A stretch of DNA of 64,000 bases from Fluviicola sp. GTDB lineage: Bacteria > Bacteroidota > Bacteroidia > Flavobacteriales_D > Crocinitomicaceae. The translations under genes and the position numbers were made by a program. Shown here in pieces: positions 17,262 through 27,196 of this stretch; the stretch's first letter is position 1; every line of letters starts with the position of its first letter. The notes below the pieces were generated by a model. The model did no database searches, had not been told where the DNA came from, and saw only the letters and a list, made by a program, of their open reading frames with translations. The stretch lies in assembly GCA_029866325.1 (NCBI GenBank), contig JARWZO010000031.1:239131-303130 (forward strand), read 5' to 3'.

Positions 17262-18251
17262 ATGAGTAAAATCACAGCAGCTATTACAGGAATTTGCGGA
17301 TACCTTCCGGAAGAAATCGTAACGAATGAAGACTTGTCAAAATTGGTGGATACTTCTGACGAATGGATCACTTCCAGAACCGGAATCAAGGAACGCCGCA
17401 TTTTACGTGAAGGAGCTTGTTCAGACATAGCCTCCGAAGCTGTAAAAGGATTGCTCGCCAAAACCAACACCGATCCAATGGATATCGAATTGGTGATTTT
17501 GGCAACTGTTACTCCCGATTATCCTTTCCCAAGCACAGCCAATGTGGTATGCGACAAAGTAGGAATGAAAAACGCTTGGGGTTATGACCTTATTGCGGCC
17601 TGTTCAGGTTTCATTTATGGGTTGTCAACCGGAGCTTCATTCATCGAATCGGGGAAATACAAAAAAGTCATTGTAATCGGAGTAGACAAAATGAGCGCTA
17701 TTCTCGATTATGAAGATCGCACAACCTGTGTGATTTTCGGTGATGGTGGAGGAGCTGTTCTGCTGGAACCAAACGAAGAAGGTTTGGGAGTAATCGACAG
17801 TATTCTGCGCAGCGACGGTTCCGGTCGTCAGTATCTTTTGCAACCTGCCGGAGGTTCTGCTATGCCGCCTACGTATGAAACAATCGATCAGCGTATGCAC
17901 TTCGTGAAACAAGAAGGAAAACAAGTATTCAAATTTGCGGTAACCAATATGGCGGAAGTTTCGGCCGAAATCATGGAACGCAACAACCTTACCGCCGACA
18001 CTGTTGACTGGTTGGTACCTCATCAGGCAAACTTGCGCATCATCGACGCAACTGCTGTGAGAATGGGCTTACCGAAAGAAAAAGTGATGGTGAACATCCA
18101 ACGTTACGGAAATACCACTGCGGGCACCCTGCCATTGTGTTTATGGGATTGGGAATCGCAACTCAAAAAAGGTGACAACCTCATTTTATCTGCTTTTGGT
18201 GGCGGATTTACTTGGGGAGCAGTGTACCTGAAATGGGCGTATAATTCATAG
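17262..18251 (+). CDS. fabH: 3-oxoacyl-ACP synthase III FabH
   Basis: A 329-residue KAS III that starts fatty-acid synthesis by condensing acyl-CoA with malonyl-ACP. The Cys-His-Asn triad is visible: AACSGFIYG (Cys about 113), VPHQANLRI (His about 254) and RYGNTTAGT (Asn about 284). The start follows the plsX stop by one base. Confidence 0.96.
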   Translation: MSKITAAITGICGYLPEEIVTNEDLSKLVDTSDEWITSRTGIKERRILREGACSDIASEAVKGLLAKTNTDPMDIELVILATVTPDYPFPSTANVVCDKVGMKNAWGYDLIAACSGFIYGLSTGASFIESGKYKKVIVIGVDKMSAILDYEDRTTCVIFGDGGGAVLLEPNEEGLGVIDSILRSDGSGRQYLLQPAGGSAMPPTYETIDQRMHFVKQEGKQVFKFAVTNMAEVSAEIMERNNLTADTVDWLVPHQANLRIIDATAVRMGLPKEKVMVNIQRYGNTTAGTLPLCLWDWESQLKKGDNLILSAFGGGFTWGAVYLKWAYNS

Positions 18252-18291
18252 AATAAACTATTTTTACCAACTTTTATAAAAATCATTACTT

Positions 18292-18774
18292 ATGAATCTG
18301 AATGAAATTCAAGACCTGATTAAGTTTGTTGCTAAATCCGGAGTTACGGAAGTAGAGATTGAACGTAAAGATTTCAAAATCACGATCAAATCCGAGAAGC
18401 AACGTGCCGAACAACAGTTTATCGTTCAACAAGCACCTGCGCAAGTAGCCGCTCCTGTAGCGCAACCTGCTGCCGTAGCTGCTCCAGCTGCAGCACCAGT
18501 ACAAGAAGCTCCTGCTGCAAGTGACGATTCTAAATACATTACTTTCAAATCTCCAATGATCGGTACGTTCTACCGTTCAGCAGGTCCTGATAAAGAAGCG
18601 TTTGTATCTGTTGGCCAATCGGTAACTGCAGGATCAACTATTTGCATCATTGAGGCAATGAAATTGTTCAATGAAATCGAATCGGAATTTACAGGTAAAA
18701 TCGTGAAAGTATTGGTTGACGATGCGTCACCGGTTGAATACGATCAACCATTATTCTTGATCGATCCTGCATAA
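18292..18774 (+). CDS. accB: Biotin carboxyl carrier protein of acetyl-CoA carboxylase
   Basis: A 160-residue carrier. The N-terminal segment is followed by a flexible Ala/Pro linker (APAQVAAPVAQPAAV) and a biotinyl domain with EAMKLFNEIE; the Lys at about 123 is biotinylated. The thumb-containing BCCP layout identifies AccB rather than another biotinyl protein. accC lies 61 bp downstream. Confidence 0.96.
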   Translation: MNLNEIQDLIKFVAKSGVTEVEIERKDFKITIKSEKQRAEQQFIVQQAPAQVAAPVAQPAAVAAPAAAPVQEAPAASDDSKYITFKSPMIGTFYRSAGPDKEAFVSVGQSVTAGSTICIIEAMKLFNEIESEFTGKIVKVLVDDASPVEYDQPLFLIDPA

Positions 18775-18835
18775 GTAGTTCATGTGAAACCTGATAATGG
18801 AAATCCATTGCAGGAAAATTTAAACGCGTTTTATC

Positions 18836-20170
18836 ATGTTCAAAAAAATATTGATTGCCAATCGTGGTGAAATCGCTTTGCGTGTGATACGTACATGTAA
18901 AGAGATGGGAATCCGCACAGTTGCTGTGTATTCAACGGCTGATAAAGACAGCTTGCCTGTACGTTTTGCCGATGAGGCAGTATGTATCGGTCCGGCTGTA
19001 AGTAGCAAATCTTACCTCTCTATCCCCAATATCATTGCGGCAGCGGAAATCACGAATGCCGACGCTATTCACCCGGGTTACGGTTTCCTTTCGGAAAACG
19101 AAAAATTCTCTCGCATTTGCGGAGAACATGGTGTGAAATTTATCGGTGCAACGCCCGAACAAATTGCCGGAATGGGCGATAAGGCGACGGCTAAAGCGAC
19201 TATGATTTCTGCGGGCGTGCCTTGTATTCCCGGGTCAGTAGGATTGTTGAAAGACTTGGATGATGCCCGTGCCAATGCGGTGGTCGTTCGCTATCCGGTC
19301 ATTTTGAAAGCAACTGCCGGTGGTGGTGGAAAAGGAATGCGCATCGTTTGGAAAGAAGAAGATTTGGAAGCGGCTTGGGATTCTGCTCGTCAGGAAGCTG
19401 CAGCTGCCTTCGGAAACGATGGTATTTACATGGAAAAATACATCGAAGAACCACGTCATATCGAGATTCAAATTGCCGGCGATCAATTCGGTAGTGCTTG
19501 TCACTTGTCTGAACGCGATTGTTCCATTCAACGTCGTCACCAAAAATTGGTCGAAGAAACACCTTCACCGTTTATGACAGACGAATTGCGTGAGCGCATG
19601 GGTGAAGCAGCTATCAAAGCAGCAAAAGCCGTACGTTACGAAGGTGTTGGAACGGTAGAGTTCTTGGTTGACAAAAACCGTGATTTCTACTTCATGGAAA
19701 TGAACACGCGTATTCAGGTAGAGCATACGATTACCGAAGAAGTAATCAACTACGACCTGATCAAGGAGCAAATCAAACTGGCGGCCGGTGAAAAAATCTC
19801 CGGTAAAAACTATTACCCGCAATTGCACGCCATTCAGTGTCGTATCAATGCCGAAGATCCGTACAACGATTTTCGTCCTTCACCGGGTAAAATCACAAGT
19901 TACCATTCTCCGGGCGGACACGGTGTACGCATTGACACGCATGCTTACGCAGGATACGTTATTCCGCCAAACTACGACTCCATGATCGGAAAACTGATTG
20001 TAGTGGCGCAAACACGCGAAGAAGCGATCTTGAAAATGAAACGTGCGTTGGATGAATACATCATTGAAGGCGTAAAAACAACCATTCCTTTCCATCAAAA
20101 ACTCATGGAAGATCCTGATTTCAAAGCAGGAAATTTCACCACGAAGTTTATGGAAACGTTTGAGTTTTAA
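18836..20170 (+). CDS. accC: Biotin carboxylase of acetyl-CoA carboxylase
   Basis: A 444-residue ATP-grasp enzyme of normal length that carboxylates biotin on AccB. Features are the start [20 protein letters not shown], the glycine-rich loop [12 protein letters not shown] near 160, the HIEIQ motif, and [14 protein letters not shown] near 290 with the catalytic Arg and Glu. It is the last gene of the cluster; an intrinsic terminator follows 23 bp later. Confidence 0.97.
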   Translation: MFKKILIANRGEIALRVIRTCKEMGIRTVAVYSTADKDSLPVRFADEAVCIGPAVSSKSYLSIPNIIAAAEITNADAIHPGYGFLSENEKFSRICGEHGVKFIGATPEQIAGMGDKATAKATMISAGVPCIPGSVGLLKDLDDARANAVVVRYPVILKATAGGGGKGMRIVWKEEDLEAAWDSARQEAAAAFGNDGIYMEKYIEEPRHIEIQIAGDQFGSACHLSERDCSIQRRHQKLVEETPSPFMTDELRERMGEAAIKAAKAVRYEGVGTVEFLVDKNRDFYFMEMNTRIQVEHTITEEVINYDLIKEQIKLAAGEKISGKNYYPQLHAIQCRINAEDPYNDFRPSPGKITSYHSPGGHGVRIDTHAYAGYVIPPNYDSMIGKLIVVAQTREEAILKMKRALDEYIIEGVKTTIPFHQKLMEDPDFKAGNFTTKFMETFEF

Positions 20171-20193
20171 AAAATAGAACAACGAATACATTC

Positions 20194-20226
20194 AAAAGGC
20201 ATCTCCATCGAGGTGCCTTTTTGTTT
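20194..20226 (+). terminator. Intrinsic terminator after accC
   Basis: Stem aaaaggcatct/aggtgcctttt (20194-20204 and 20211-20221, one G-T pair) with a 6-nt loop, followed by a T-rich tract (ttgtttttt). Confidence 0.85.
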
Positions 20227-20233
20227 TTTGCTC

Positions 20234-20365
20234 TCCCACAGATGAATAGATTTTTTGCGCTTCAGCCTCAGGCTGACAGCGCTAAGTAATTTACCAATAA
20301 CCCAAAAACATATCATTCCGTTCAAGCGAGTCCGTTAGGCGAGCCCAATCTGTGCCTCTGTGGGA
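20234..20365. repeat. Dispersed inverted-repeat element, copy 1
   Basis: Ends tcccacaga.../...tctgtggga are inverted repeats. An inner palindrome gcgcttcagcctcaggctga (with cagcgc following) sits near the left end and a 'gcgagtccgttaggcgagc' block near the right end. It is non-coding. Related copies lie at 26219-26354, 27197-27323 and, partially, 30466-30528. About 130 bp long, it resembles a MITE or a structured intergenic repeat. Confidence 0.8.
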
Positions 20366-20382
20366 GGTAAATGTATAATGAA

Positions 20383-20412
20383 AAAGGGCGCGATTATCAA
20401 ATCGCGCCCTTT
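20383..20412 (-). terminator. Intrinsic terminator of the gene at 20430
   Basis: A 12-bp perfect GC-rich stem, aaagggcgcgat/atcgcgcccttt, with a 6-nt loop. On the minus strand it ends in five T, 17 bp after the stop of the 20430-21083 gene. Confidence 0.85.
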
Positions 20413-20429
20413 CGTAGTATAAATGTATC

Positions 20430-21083
20430 TTACTGACCCGCACCCATCTGCTGCAACTCTTCGGCTGTTTTGATTTCATAGCCTTCAGGAATCTTGGTGC
20501 TGAATAACTTCTTATTGACTTTCTTTTCCACTTTGGTCGCCACCATGTCGATAGTAATACCGTTGGCACTTAAGCTAATCGACAACGGAAGACCGGGAAT
20601 ACTGCTGTTGTAATAGTTTTGACCTGAAGTAAACGCTTGAATGTCTTTGGTGAACCAAACGGTCATCACGCCAGATTCGGGCGATGAAATCAACGCTTTT
20701 GTGCATGTATAACCAAGAATTTCTTTTGTTTCGGTGGTAATCTCCACTGTTTGACTTTCCGGTTTCGCAGGGTTTTCTTCCAATGGCGTTTCGGTAGCGT
20801 ACTTCGTTCCCATCATATCTACCAGCGTCACGCTTTTTTTGGCTTTCTGATCAGAAACCGTGCTACTGGTACCCATCATTCCCATCGAGACATCCGAGCG
20901 CGATTTACCTGAGGTAAAATACATGGTCATTTTCGATCCGGCCATCATGCTCGAAATCATTGCCATCTCAGGATTATCGGAAGAAAAATTCATGTCGTAG
21001 GTAACAGCTCCCTTCTTCATCTGTGCAAAGGAAACCAACGTGGTGCTTACGAATAAGCATACTAATAGGGCTATTTTTTTCAT
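20430..21083 (-). CDS. Secreted DUF4412-like protein
   Basis: A 217-residue protein with a clear signal peptide (MKKIALLVCLFVSTTLVSFA, cleaved before QMKKG). The body opens with GAVTYDMNFSSDNPEMAMI, is Met-rich, and carries repeated beta-strand pairs ending in KIPEGYEIKTAEELQQM. The layout resembles the DUF4412/LolA-like group of periplasmic beta-sheet proteins, though I cannot confirm the family by search. It is monocistronic with its own terminator. Role unknown. Confidence 0.65.
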   Translation of the reverse strand: MKKIALLVCLFVSTTLVSFAQMKKGAVTYDMNFSSDNPEMAMISSMMAGSKMTMYFTSGKSRSDVSMGMMGTSSTVSDQKAKKSVTLVDMMGTKYATETPLEENPAKPESQTVEITTETKEILGYTCTKALISSPESGVMTVWFTKDIQAFTSGQNYYNSSIPGLPLSISLSANGITIDMVATKVEKKVNKKLFSTKIPEGYEIKTAEELQQMGAGQ

Positions 21084-21218
21084 GTGTTGAATTTGTTAAT
21101 CATCAAAAATGCAATCTTTCGTCGAATAATCTTCAAAAAAGAAGCCAAAAAGCTAAAATGACTGGATTAAAGGAAAAACAGAAAGGTGGATGGTTCTCCG
21201 GAAATACACCTTCACAAA

Positions 21219-21245
21219 AAAAGCGACCACAAGGATCGCTTTCAT
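21219..21245 (-). terminator. Terminator after rseP
   Basis: Stem aaagcga/tcgcttt with an inner cc/gg pair; on the minus strand it is followed by a T-run. It lies about 22 bp after the rseP stop. Confidence 0.65.
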
Positions 21246-21266
21246 ACTTTATTTAAAAGTTGTTTT

Positions 21267-22601
21267 CTAACCAAAGAGCCATTTGATCAAGTCATTTCCA
21301 TTCGCAAACAGTAAGAGCCCGATCAATAAAAAGAAACCAACGTATTGCGCTTTTTCCATCACGTTTTGAGAAGCAGCACGACCGGTGATGATTTCATACA
21401 AGAGGAACATCACGTGTCCACCATCCAATGCCGGAATCGGTAATAAGTTCATTACTGCCAGCATCATGGAAAGTAATGCCGTCAAGGTCCAGAACGCCTG
21501 CCAGTTCCAACTGGTAGGAAACAATTTCCCGATTGAACCGAATCCGCCCACAGAAGAAGCTCCCTTGGAAGTAAACACATACTTGAACTGTGCTACGTTG
21601 CTATACATTGTTTTTAGCCCCTTTCCGAAGCCTGAACCGAAGGCCTCACCGAATGAATAGGTTTGTGTGAAAATAGCACTTGTATCGGGCGTATATTTAT
21701 GATCTCCCAAAATACCGAAAACACCGTCTTTGCCTATTTTGGTGTTTTTAGTAAATGTTGAATCGTTTCGTTCTATTGTCAAGGACACTTTTTTGCCCTT
21801 ACTGTGAAACATTGCCGATTGGAACTGATCGTAATATTCGATTTCCTTACCGTCAACCGCCAGGATTTTATCGCCTTTCATGATTCCGAAACGTTTGGCA
21901 ACACTTTTCGGAGCAACGCTGTCTACTTCCCCCATAAAATGACGGAAATCAAACGCGCTCATTTCTACGTTGTTTTCCCACATTTTGGTTCCGATGTCTT
22001 CCGGAAGATTGATTTGTTCAATCTTTCCGTTTTGGTGTTGTACCGTAAAGTGGCGTTTGTCGAAGATTAGGATTGCGCCACCAAGACGCTGTACATCTTC
22101 GTTCTTCACACCATCTACAATAAGTACGCGGTCACCCGATTCAAACCCGAATTGCTCCAGATACGGGTGAACTGCCATTCCATGGTGTAATTTTTTTTGA
22201 TCAACTTTCTCTTCGCCCCAAACAAACAATACCATGATAAAAATCAGGAAGCCAACGATGATATTTACCGTAACTCCGCCCAGCATTACGATCAATCGCT
22301 GCCATGCCGGTTTTGAACGGAACTCCCACGGTTGCGGTGGCAAGGCCAATTGTTCTTTGTCCATCGACTCGTCCACCATTCCTGATATTTTCACATAACC
22401 GCCCAATGGCAACCAACCGATTCCCCACTCTGTGTCACCGATTTTCTTTTTGAACAACGCAAAATACGGATCAAAAAACAGGTAGAATTTTTCTACGCGT
22501 GTTTTGAAGAGGCGGGCAGGTATGAAATGACCGAATTCGTGTAAAACAATGAGTATTGAAAGCGATAAAATGAGTTGCGCAGCGCGAATCCAAAAGTCCA
22601 T
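21267..22601 (-). CDS. rseP: Site-2 intramembrane metalloprotease RseP
   Basis: A 444-residue membrane protease of family M50. The zinc motif HEFGH (21-25) is in the first transmembrane helix and the third ligand in LDGGH near 391. Two PDZ-like regions lie between (MAVHPYLEQFGFESGDRVLI and FGIMKGDKILAVDGKEIEYY). In other bacteria such enzymes cleave membrane-anchored anti-sigma factors or leftover signal peptides. No sigma/anti-sigma pair is adjacent here, so the target is unknown. Confidence 0.92.
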   Translation of the reverse strand: MDFWIRAAQLILSLSILIVLHEFGHFIPARLFKTRVEKFYLFFDPYFALFKKKIGDTEWGIGWLPLGGYVKISGMVDESMDKEQLALPPQPWEFRSKPAWQRLIVMLGGVTVNIIVGFLIFIMVLFVWGEEKVDQKKLHHGMAVHPYLEQFGFESGDRVLIVDGVKNEDVQRLGGAILIFDKRHFTVQHQNGKIEQINLPEDIGTKMWENNVEMSAFDFRHFMGEVDSVAPKSVAKRFGIMKGDKILAVDGKEIEYYDQFQSAMFHSKGKKVSLTIERNDSTFTKNTKIGKDGVFGILGDHKYTPDTSAIFTQTYSFGEAFGSGFGKGLKTMYSNVAQFKYVFTSKGASSVGGFGSIGKLFPTSWNWQAFWTLTALLSMMLAVMNLLPIPALDGGHVMFLLYEIITGRAASQNVMEKAQYVGFFLLIGLLLFANGNDLIKWLFG

Positions 22602-22682
22602 TATGTATCAATTATTAAGTGGCAAATATAACGATTACTTTAGATGATTTTTGATGTTTGAAAAGGGAACTGGAAATTCAGG

Positions 22683-22727
22683 GAGCTAGGGAACTAGGAG
22701 GTTGAGGATATCCTAGTTCCCTAGCTC
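22683..22727. repeat. 17-bp inverted repeat upstream of rseP
   Basis: Exact arms gagctagggaactagga (22683-22699) and complement (22711-22727), with an 11-nt loop. It lies between rseP and the gene at 22761. A terminator role for the minus-strand gene at 22761 is possible, but no T-run is present. Confidence 0.75.
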
Positions 22728-22760
22728 ACTATACACTAGTTCCCCAAAAAATAAGCATTC

Positions 22761-23120
22761 CTAAGGTTGAACATGTTTCGTAGAATATCCATGGTGCTCA
22801 AAGTATTCCACAATTGCTTCTTTCATCAAGGCTTGTTGTTCCGATTCGGTAAGCGGCGGTAAATCTTTCTGCAAGGTAAAATGTGGCCATTCGTCTGGAT
22901 CTTTTCCCTCAAATTTATAATAACCATAAGGTTCGAGCACGGTACAAATTGCCACATGCATCAAATCTGTTTTTTCGTGTTTTTTAAACTGTTGGTAGCC
23001 CTTCCCCAACTCTTCCACACCAATCAGGAATAACAATACCTGCAGATCGATATCGGGTCCGAAGGGTTCTTTCAGTTGTTTCAAGAGTGATTGGTAGCGA
23101 AGTTCTAATGCGTAATCCAT
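22761..23120 (-). CDS. Conserved hypothetical protein
   Basis: A 119-residue soluble protein without signal peptide or membrane segment, mostly helical and acidic (LQVLLFLIGVEELGKGYQQF, LTESEQQALMKEAIVEYFEH). Residues PFGPDIDLQV and a central EPYGYYKFEG segment stand out, but I do not recognise a domain. It is a single gene between long intergenic hairpins on both sides. Coding is supported by composition and by the absence of a competing frame. Confidence 0.6.
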   Translation of the reverse strand: MDYALELRYQSLLKQLKEPFGPDIDLQVLLFLIGVEELGKGYQQFKKHEKTDLMHVAICTVLEPYGYYKFEGKDPDEWPHFTLQKDLPPLTESEQQALMKEAIVEYFEHHGYSTKHVQP

Positions 23121-23141
23121 CCTGTAAAGTTACGCTTTATA

Positions 23142-23219
23142 CAATTATCAATGGCTGAATTATGAATTATCAAGGAACTTTCCTACCTGATAATTTTCTT
23201 CATTCATAATTGATAATTA
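23142..23219. repeat. Imperfect intergenic hairpin (attcataattgataatt type)
   Basis: The arms aattatca (23142-23149) and tgataatt (near 23211-23218) enclose nested attatgaat/attcataat repeats, just after the stop of the gene at 23224 on the minus strand. Similar sequence occurs at 24621-24673. It is A+T-rich; a terminator function is possible. Confidence 0.5.
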
Positions 23220-23223
23220 ACCG

Positions 23224-24468
23224 TCACATCTTCGTAATTGGAAGCACCGAAACACTGTTTTCAGAACACACACGCACCAAATAGTGTCCTTCTTTTAATA
23301 TTGCCAACGGAATCATTGTTGTTTGTCCCTCGAAAACTTCGCTGAGATAGGTTTTACCCGACAGATCCGAAATTGTTACTGTCGTTGATCCATGAAGCTG
23401 ATCTGAAACCACCGTCATAAATTCACTTGCCGGATTCGGAAATACCTGAATCGACGGTTCCAATTTCGTTTTTACAGCTATTACAGCATCAGATCCGGCA
23501 TTGTTATCATCATCAACCATGGTTAACTTGTAATACAATAACGCTGCTCCTCTTGCTTCATCTACGATGGAATAATCGTGAGAGAAACTAGAAGTCCCTG
23601 CTCCGGGAACGGTTTGCACTTTTGTCCAACTGCTTCCGTCTGTAGAAACAGACACATCAAAATGGTCATTGTGACTTTCAGAAAGTGTGGTCCAGTTCAA
23701 TAAAATAGCATCATCTATTGGTGTTCCGGTAAAAGACACCAAATCAATCGGCAAGACTACAAGACACGTAATCGGATCCTGAATTATGTCAGTAACCGTA
23801 AAATTACTTGTCAACGACAGGTTCGTTGAATTTGACCAATTTGCCGGATTATTAATTGCAGTGCGCAAAGCAGCTCGTGTTCCGGTAAACGTTCCGGTAT
23901 AGCGCATTCCGTCGCCGCTTGGGTTGATGTAAACTGCATTGGTGCCATTGGTAAGTGCTGCAGGCAAACGCGTATGCTGTCTATCAGCACAATTCACAGT
24001 TCCGGTCATCCAAGTACCGTCTTTGATTTTCATTCCGGCAATAAACGTAGGATTGGCATAAGAACCTGTAAAAGCAAAAATATTGTCGCCGTCACTCGAA
24101 AAACCATTATTGCGTTGATTGGCAAAGGTCCAAGACAATGTTGCTGCACCGGTTGCCATACTCACCGTACCCGGAGAGCCATCGTCATAGACCACCACTG
24201 TTCCACGATCAATTTTGGTCGTTACAGTAAACGTGATGACAAATTCTTCGTCGGAAGTACAGAATTCATTGGTTTCATCACGCCATGGCATATCTGAAAA
24301 AATGAGCTGGGTTCCCGGACACAAATCAATAAAGGTAACAAACGAAAAGCCGTCGCCACCACTCACTTTTGCGCTAGTAAAGGCGATATCGCCAACAGTG
24401 ATTACCTGGGCTTTCGCTACAAAGAAAGTAACCAAAAAAGTAGTAGTAAGTAGAAGTTTAAATCTCAT
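23224..24468 (-). CDS. Secreted protein with type A T9SS sorting domain
   Basis: A 414-residue protein starting at MRFKLLLTTTFLVTFFVAKA (a Met six codons upstream is less likely). After the signal peptide come an N-terminal beta-sandwich, a linker with the frequent Bacteroidota segment LPIDLVSFTGTPIDDAILLN, and a C-terminal sorting domain IQVFPNPASEFMTVVSD...SVSVLPITKM. That tail directs export by the type IX secretion system and surface attachment. The cargo's activity is not evident. The PorW/SprE-like lipoprotein at 36405 belongs to the same pathway. Confidence 0.85.
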   Translation of the reverse strand: MRFKLLLTTTFLVTFFVAKAQVITVGDIAFTSAKVSGGDGFSFVTFIDLCPGTQLIFSDMPWRDETNEFCTSDEEFVITFTVTTKIDRGTVVVYDDGSPGTVSMATGAATLSWTFANQRNNGFSSDGDNIFAFTGSYANPTFIAGMKIKDGTWMTGTVNCADRQHTRLPAALTNGTNAVYINPSGDGMRYTGTFTGTRAALRTAINNPANWSNSTNLSLTSNFTVTDIIQDPITCLVVLPIDLVSFTGTPIDDAILLNWTTLSESHNDHFDVSVSTDGSSWTKVQTVPGAGTSSFSHDYSIVDEARGAALLYYKLTMVDDDNNAGSDAVIAVKTKLEPSIQVFPNPASEFMTVVSDQLHGSTTVTISDLSGKTYLSEVFEGQTTMIPLAILKEGHYLVRVCSENSVSVLPITKM

Positions 24469-24620
24469 ATCGTAGTAATAAAGCACAAAATTACTTCTGC
24501 CTCATTGCACCGAATTCAACCCAATCTTAAACTTCTGTCAACGAATGCAACCAATCTGATCTGCATGATATTACTACACCTAAAGATTAAGGTTAACTAC
24601 ATTAATAAATCGTTATAGTG

Positions 24621-24673
24621 GATCAATTATCAAGATGAGCTTGTCTTGATAATTTGCTCATTCATAATTGATC
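24621..24673. repeat. Nested intergenic inverted repeat
   Basis: The inner arms aattatcaaga (24625-24635) and tcttgataatt (24644-24654) are exact. The outer gatcaattat (24621-24630) also pairs with ataattgatc (24664-24673), so two mutually exclusive folds exist. It is located after the stop of the minus-strand gene at 24680. Confidence 0.7.
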
Positions 24674-24679
24674 ATTCAA

Positions 24680-26125
24680 TCAGTAATTCCCTACATATCC
24701 CAGTTCCCCCTTTCCGATCCGATCAAACATCCAATCGAAACTATAGATCATGTGACTGTCTACAAAATTCTTGTGTGGCCAATCTTCGGGTAAAAACAGG
24801 CGACATCCTTTTTCGGGTGGTAATTGAGTTATTCCTTTCACGGCAACTTGCGGAGCGATTCCATCCTGTTCCCGCAGCGGATCGGCATTTGGTTCTCCCA
24901 GATTGCTGCCATACTGCCAAACATGTGCAAACTTCGACCAGTCAAAAGCATCTTGACTTGCATTTTCCGGAGCGATGATGTAAGCCGTTCTAAGTACAAC
25001 AAACGGTTCTACTACTTCCAAAAAACCGAGCGAATAGGCATATCCCATACTGTGACTCACAATGTCGAGCGTATCTTTTACTTCGGGCGAAAACGGAAAT
25101 TGGGCCCGCGAACTTAAAAATACTTCACCTGCCAATCGGCCTGCATGCTTGCGCTCGTTAAAACCTGTTGGATTGGGTCTTTCGGTGAGACGTTTGTAAA
25201 CTCTTTTCGACGCTTGTTTTTTGGGCGTCAATTTAGTGCGCAGCCAACTGATGCCAAATCGCAATCGGTTGCGGTGATTGGAAGTCGCAATCGGAAAACT
25301 TCCGTCGGTATAATACATCATGGCCGGTTTCAGCAATTCCTGAAACCGATTATCAATTTTAAACCAGTAATAATATCGGTCTTTTTGTGTCAATAAGCCA
25401 TCTCCCGGATCGTTGTTGGTTTTCGGACCACGATAACCGTTGATCAACAATAACAATCGAACCGGTTTATTCGGCTCATTGCGGCGAATGGACTCTGTTA
25501 GATCTTGTCCGTTATACGCAAATACCTTGGTTGAATCACAATTACCAGAAGCATCAAGGTAGCGCATTACCTTATAATGACCATTTGACGCACAAGCCAA
25601 GTTTAAATCATTGGCAATCAATGAATCGGAACTGTGCGAGAAACGGGTGATTTGATTTGCATCGACTGTAAAATATAACACCGATTGATGAATAACCGTT
25701 TTCCAGATTCCACCTACTGCGCGAAAAACAACTGAGTTTGTTTTTGTTGCATCTTCGCTATTCAACCAGCAGTAAACTTTTCGTTCTTTTGAGTGGAATA
25801 AACGATAAATCGGATAATGGTTTTCTGGTGACCATTTTGGGTTATGCGCCAATTTATTGGTCATTGAAATCAATTCTTCTTGTTTCAAAATTCCAGTATA
25901 CCGATGCTTAAGGTGCATTTGGATGACGAAATTCTGTAAATATGGTTGTGTTACACCATTTGCGTTAATACCTCCATCATTATCTTCTTGCCAGAAATAA
26001 TAGGCAGTCAATCCGCTGATTTCATTGAAAATCCTGCCGTTTTGTACTTTCAGAGAATCCGAGTTTTGTCCATGAACAACAATCACAGAGAGGCACCAGA
26101 GAAATATGGAGAAAACAATTTTCAA
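24680..26125 (-). CDS. Secreted putative alpha/beta-hydrolase
   Basis: A 481-residue exported protein (MKIVFSIFLWCLSVIVVHGQ signal). The central part has LLLLINGYRGPKTNNDPGDG, typical of an oxyanion strand, and the C-terminal third has DIVSHSMGYAYSLG, a lipase-like G/S-x-S-x-G nucleophile elbow with Ser in SHSMG. A possible catalytic His is in the final region (KNFVDSHMIYSFDWMF). It may be a lipase or esterase, but overall family membership is unconfirmed. It is monocistronic. Confidence 0.6.
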   Translation of the reverse strand: MKIVFSIFLWCLSVIVVHGQNSDSLKVQNGRIFNEISGLTAYYFWQEDNDGGINANGVTQPYLQNFVIQMHLKHRYTGILKQEELISMTNKLAHNPKWSPENHYPIYRLFHSKERKVYCWLNSEDATKTNSVVFRAVGGIWKTVIHQSVLYFTVDANQITRFSHSSDSLIANDLNLACASNGHYKVMRYLDASGNCDSTKVFAYNGQDLTESIRRNEPNKPVRLLLLINGYRGPKTNNDPGDGLLTQKDRYYYWFKIDNRFQELLKPAMMYYTDGSFPIATSNHRNRLRFGISWLRTKLTPKKQASKRVYKRLTERPNPTGFNERKHAGRLAGEVFLSSRAQFPFSPEVKDTLDIVSHSMGYAYSLGFLEVVEPFVVLRTAYIIAPENASQDAFDWSKFAHVWQYGSNLGEPNADPLREQDGIAPQVAVKGITQLPPEKGCRLFLPEDWPHKNFVDSHMIYSFDWMFDRIGKGELGYVGNY

Positions 26126-26218
26126 TCTATCAGCTATACAGGTCGAAAATACACTTTTACAGGCATTCGGCGATTGGATTGTGATTTTTTAGCGAATCCC
26201 TGCCTTACATTTATTGTC

Positions 26219-26354
26219 TCCCACAGATGTACAGATTATAGCGCTTCAGCCTAAGGCTGACTAGCGCATTGCAACACTTAACACTTTTAATATTTAGGCT
26301 TTCAATATTAGGCGAGATTGTTAGCCGAGTCAGCCGCGGCTGACGCATCTGTGG
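26219..26354. repeat. Dispersed inverted-repeat element, copy 2
   Basis: Begins tcccacagatgtacagatta, contains gcgcttcagcctaaggctga and ends gcatctgtgg. An inner tcagccgcggctga palindrome lies near the right end. It lies between the hydrolase gene and yebC and is in direct orientation with copy 3 on the other side of yebC. Confidence 0.8.
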
Positions 26355-26402
26355 TAAAAGCAATTATTCAGCGGTAAGCTGATCGAGATCGGTAAAAACG
26401 TT

Positions 26403-26410
26403 TATTTTTG
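26403..26410 (+). promoter_or_regulatory. -7 promoter element of yebC (TATTTTTG)
   Basis: An exact TAnnTTTG match 20 bp before the yebC ATG. No TTG-type -33 element is visible at the expected distance. Confidence 0.45.
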
Positions 26411-26430
26411 TCGCTTAAAATTGACAAGAA

Positions 26431-27141
26431 ATGGGAAGAGCATTTGAATACCGCAGAGCTGCAAAAGAAAAGCGTTGGGACAAGATGTCGAAATTGTTTC
26501 CAAAGCTGGGGAAAGCAATTACAATGGCCGCAAAAGAAAGCGGGTTAGATCCTGCCACGAACGCCAAGTTGCGAACTGCCATTCAAAATGCGAAGGCGGA
26601 AAACATGCCCAAAGATAATATTGAGGCCGCCATCAAACGCGCGAATCAGAAAGACATCGCTTCGTTTACCCAGGTTGATTACGAAGGAAAAGGTCCGCAT
26701 GGTGTATTGGTATATGTAGAATGTGCTACCGATAATCCTACACGTACAGTTGCCAACGTAAAATCGTACTTCAACAAAGCAGGTGGTGGCGTGGTTCCCA
26801 ACGGATCATTGGAATTTATGTTCACCCGCAAATGCGTGTTTGAGTTGGTGAAAACCGACACCATGGATGCCGAAGAACTGGAATTGGAACTGATCGACGC
26901 CGGTTGCGAAGAAATTGACATCACAGAAGATCGTGTATTTATTTACGGCGATTACACTGCTTTTGGAACACTGTCAAAAGCCATTGAGGATTTAGGATTG
27001 GAAGTTTCAAAATCGAACCTACAACGCATTCCTACCACTCCGGTTGAATTTACCGAAGAACAATTGACAGACATTGAAAAAATGTTGGATAAAATCGAAG
27101 ACGACGATGATATTCAGCAAGTATTTACCAACATTGCATAA
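26431..27141 (+). CDS. yebC: YebC/PmpR family protein
   Basis: A 236-residue member of the YebC/TACO1 family. The typical start [19 protein letters not shown], then [34 protein letters not shown] and [19 protein letters not shown] are all family motifs. Members were first called transcriptional regulators; recent work ties them to translation of difficult (e.g. proline-rich) stretches. It is monocistronic, with a -7 element upstream and a strong terminator after it, and is flanked on both sides by copies of the same dispersed repeat. Confidence 0.95.
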   Translation: MGRAFEYRRAAKEKRWDKMSKLFPKLGKAITMAAKESGLDPATNAKLRTAIQNAKAENMPKDNIEAAIKRANQKDIASFTQVDYEGKGPHGVLVYVECATDNPTRTVANVKSYFNKAGGGVVPNGSLEFMFTRKCVFELVKTDTMDAEELELELIDAGCEEIDITEDRVFIYGDYTAFGTLSKAIEDLGLEVSKSNLQRIPTTPVEFTEEQLTDIEKMLDKIEDDDDIQQVFTNIA

Positions 27142-27148
27142 TTGATGA

Positions 27149-27177
27149 AGACTCGGAACAATCCGGGTCTTTTTTTG
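27149..27177 (+). terminator. Intrinsic terminator after yebC
   Basis: Stem agactcgga/tccgggtct (9 bp, one G-T pair) with loop acaa and seven following T, 7 bp after the stop. Confidence 0.9.
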
Positions 27178-27196
27178 TTTATAGAGTTTTATCGTT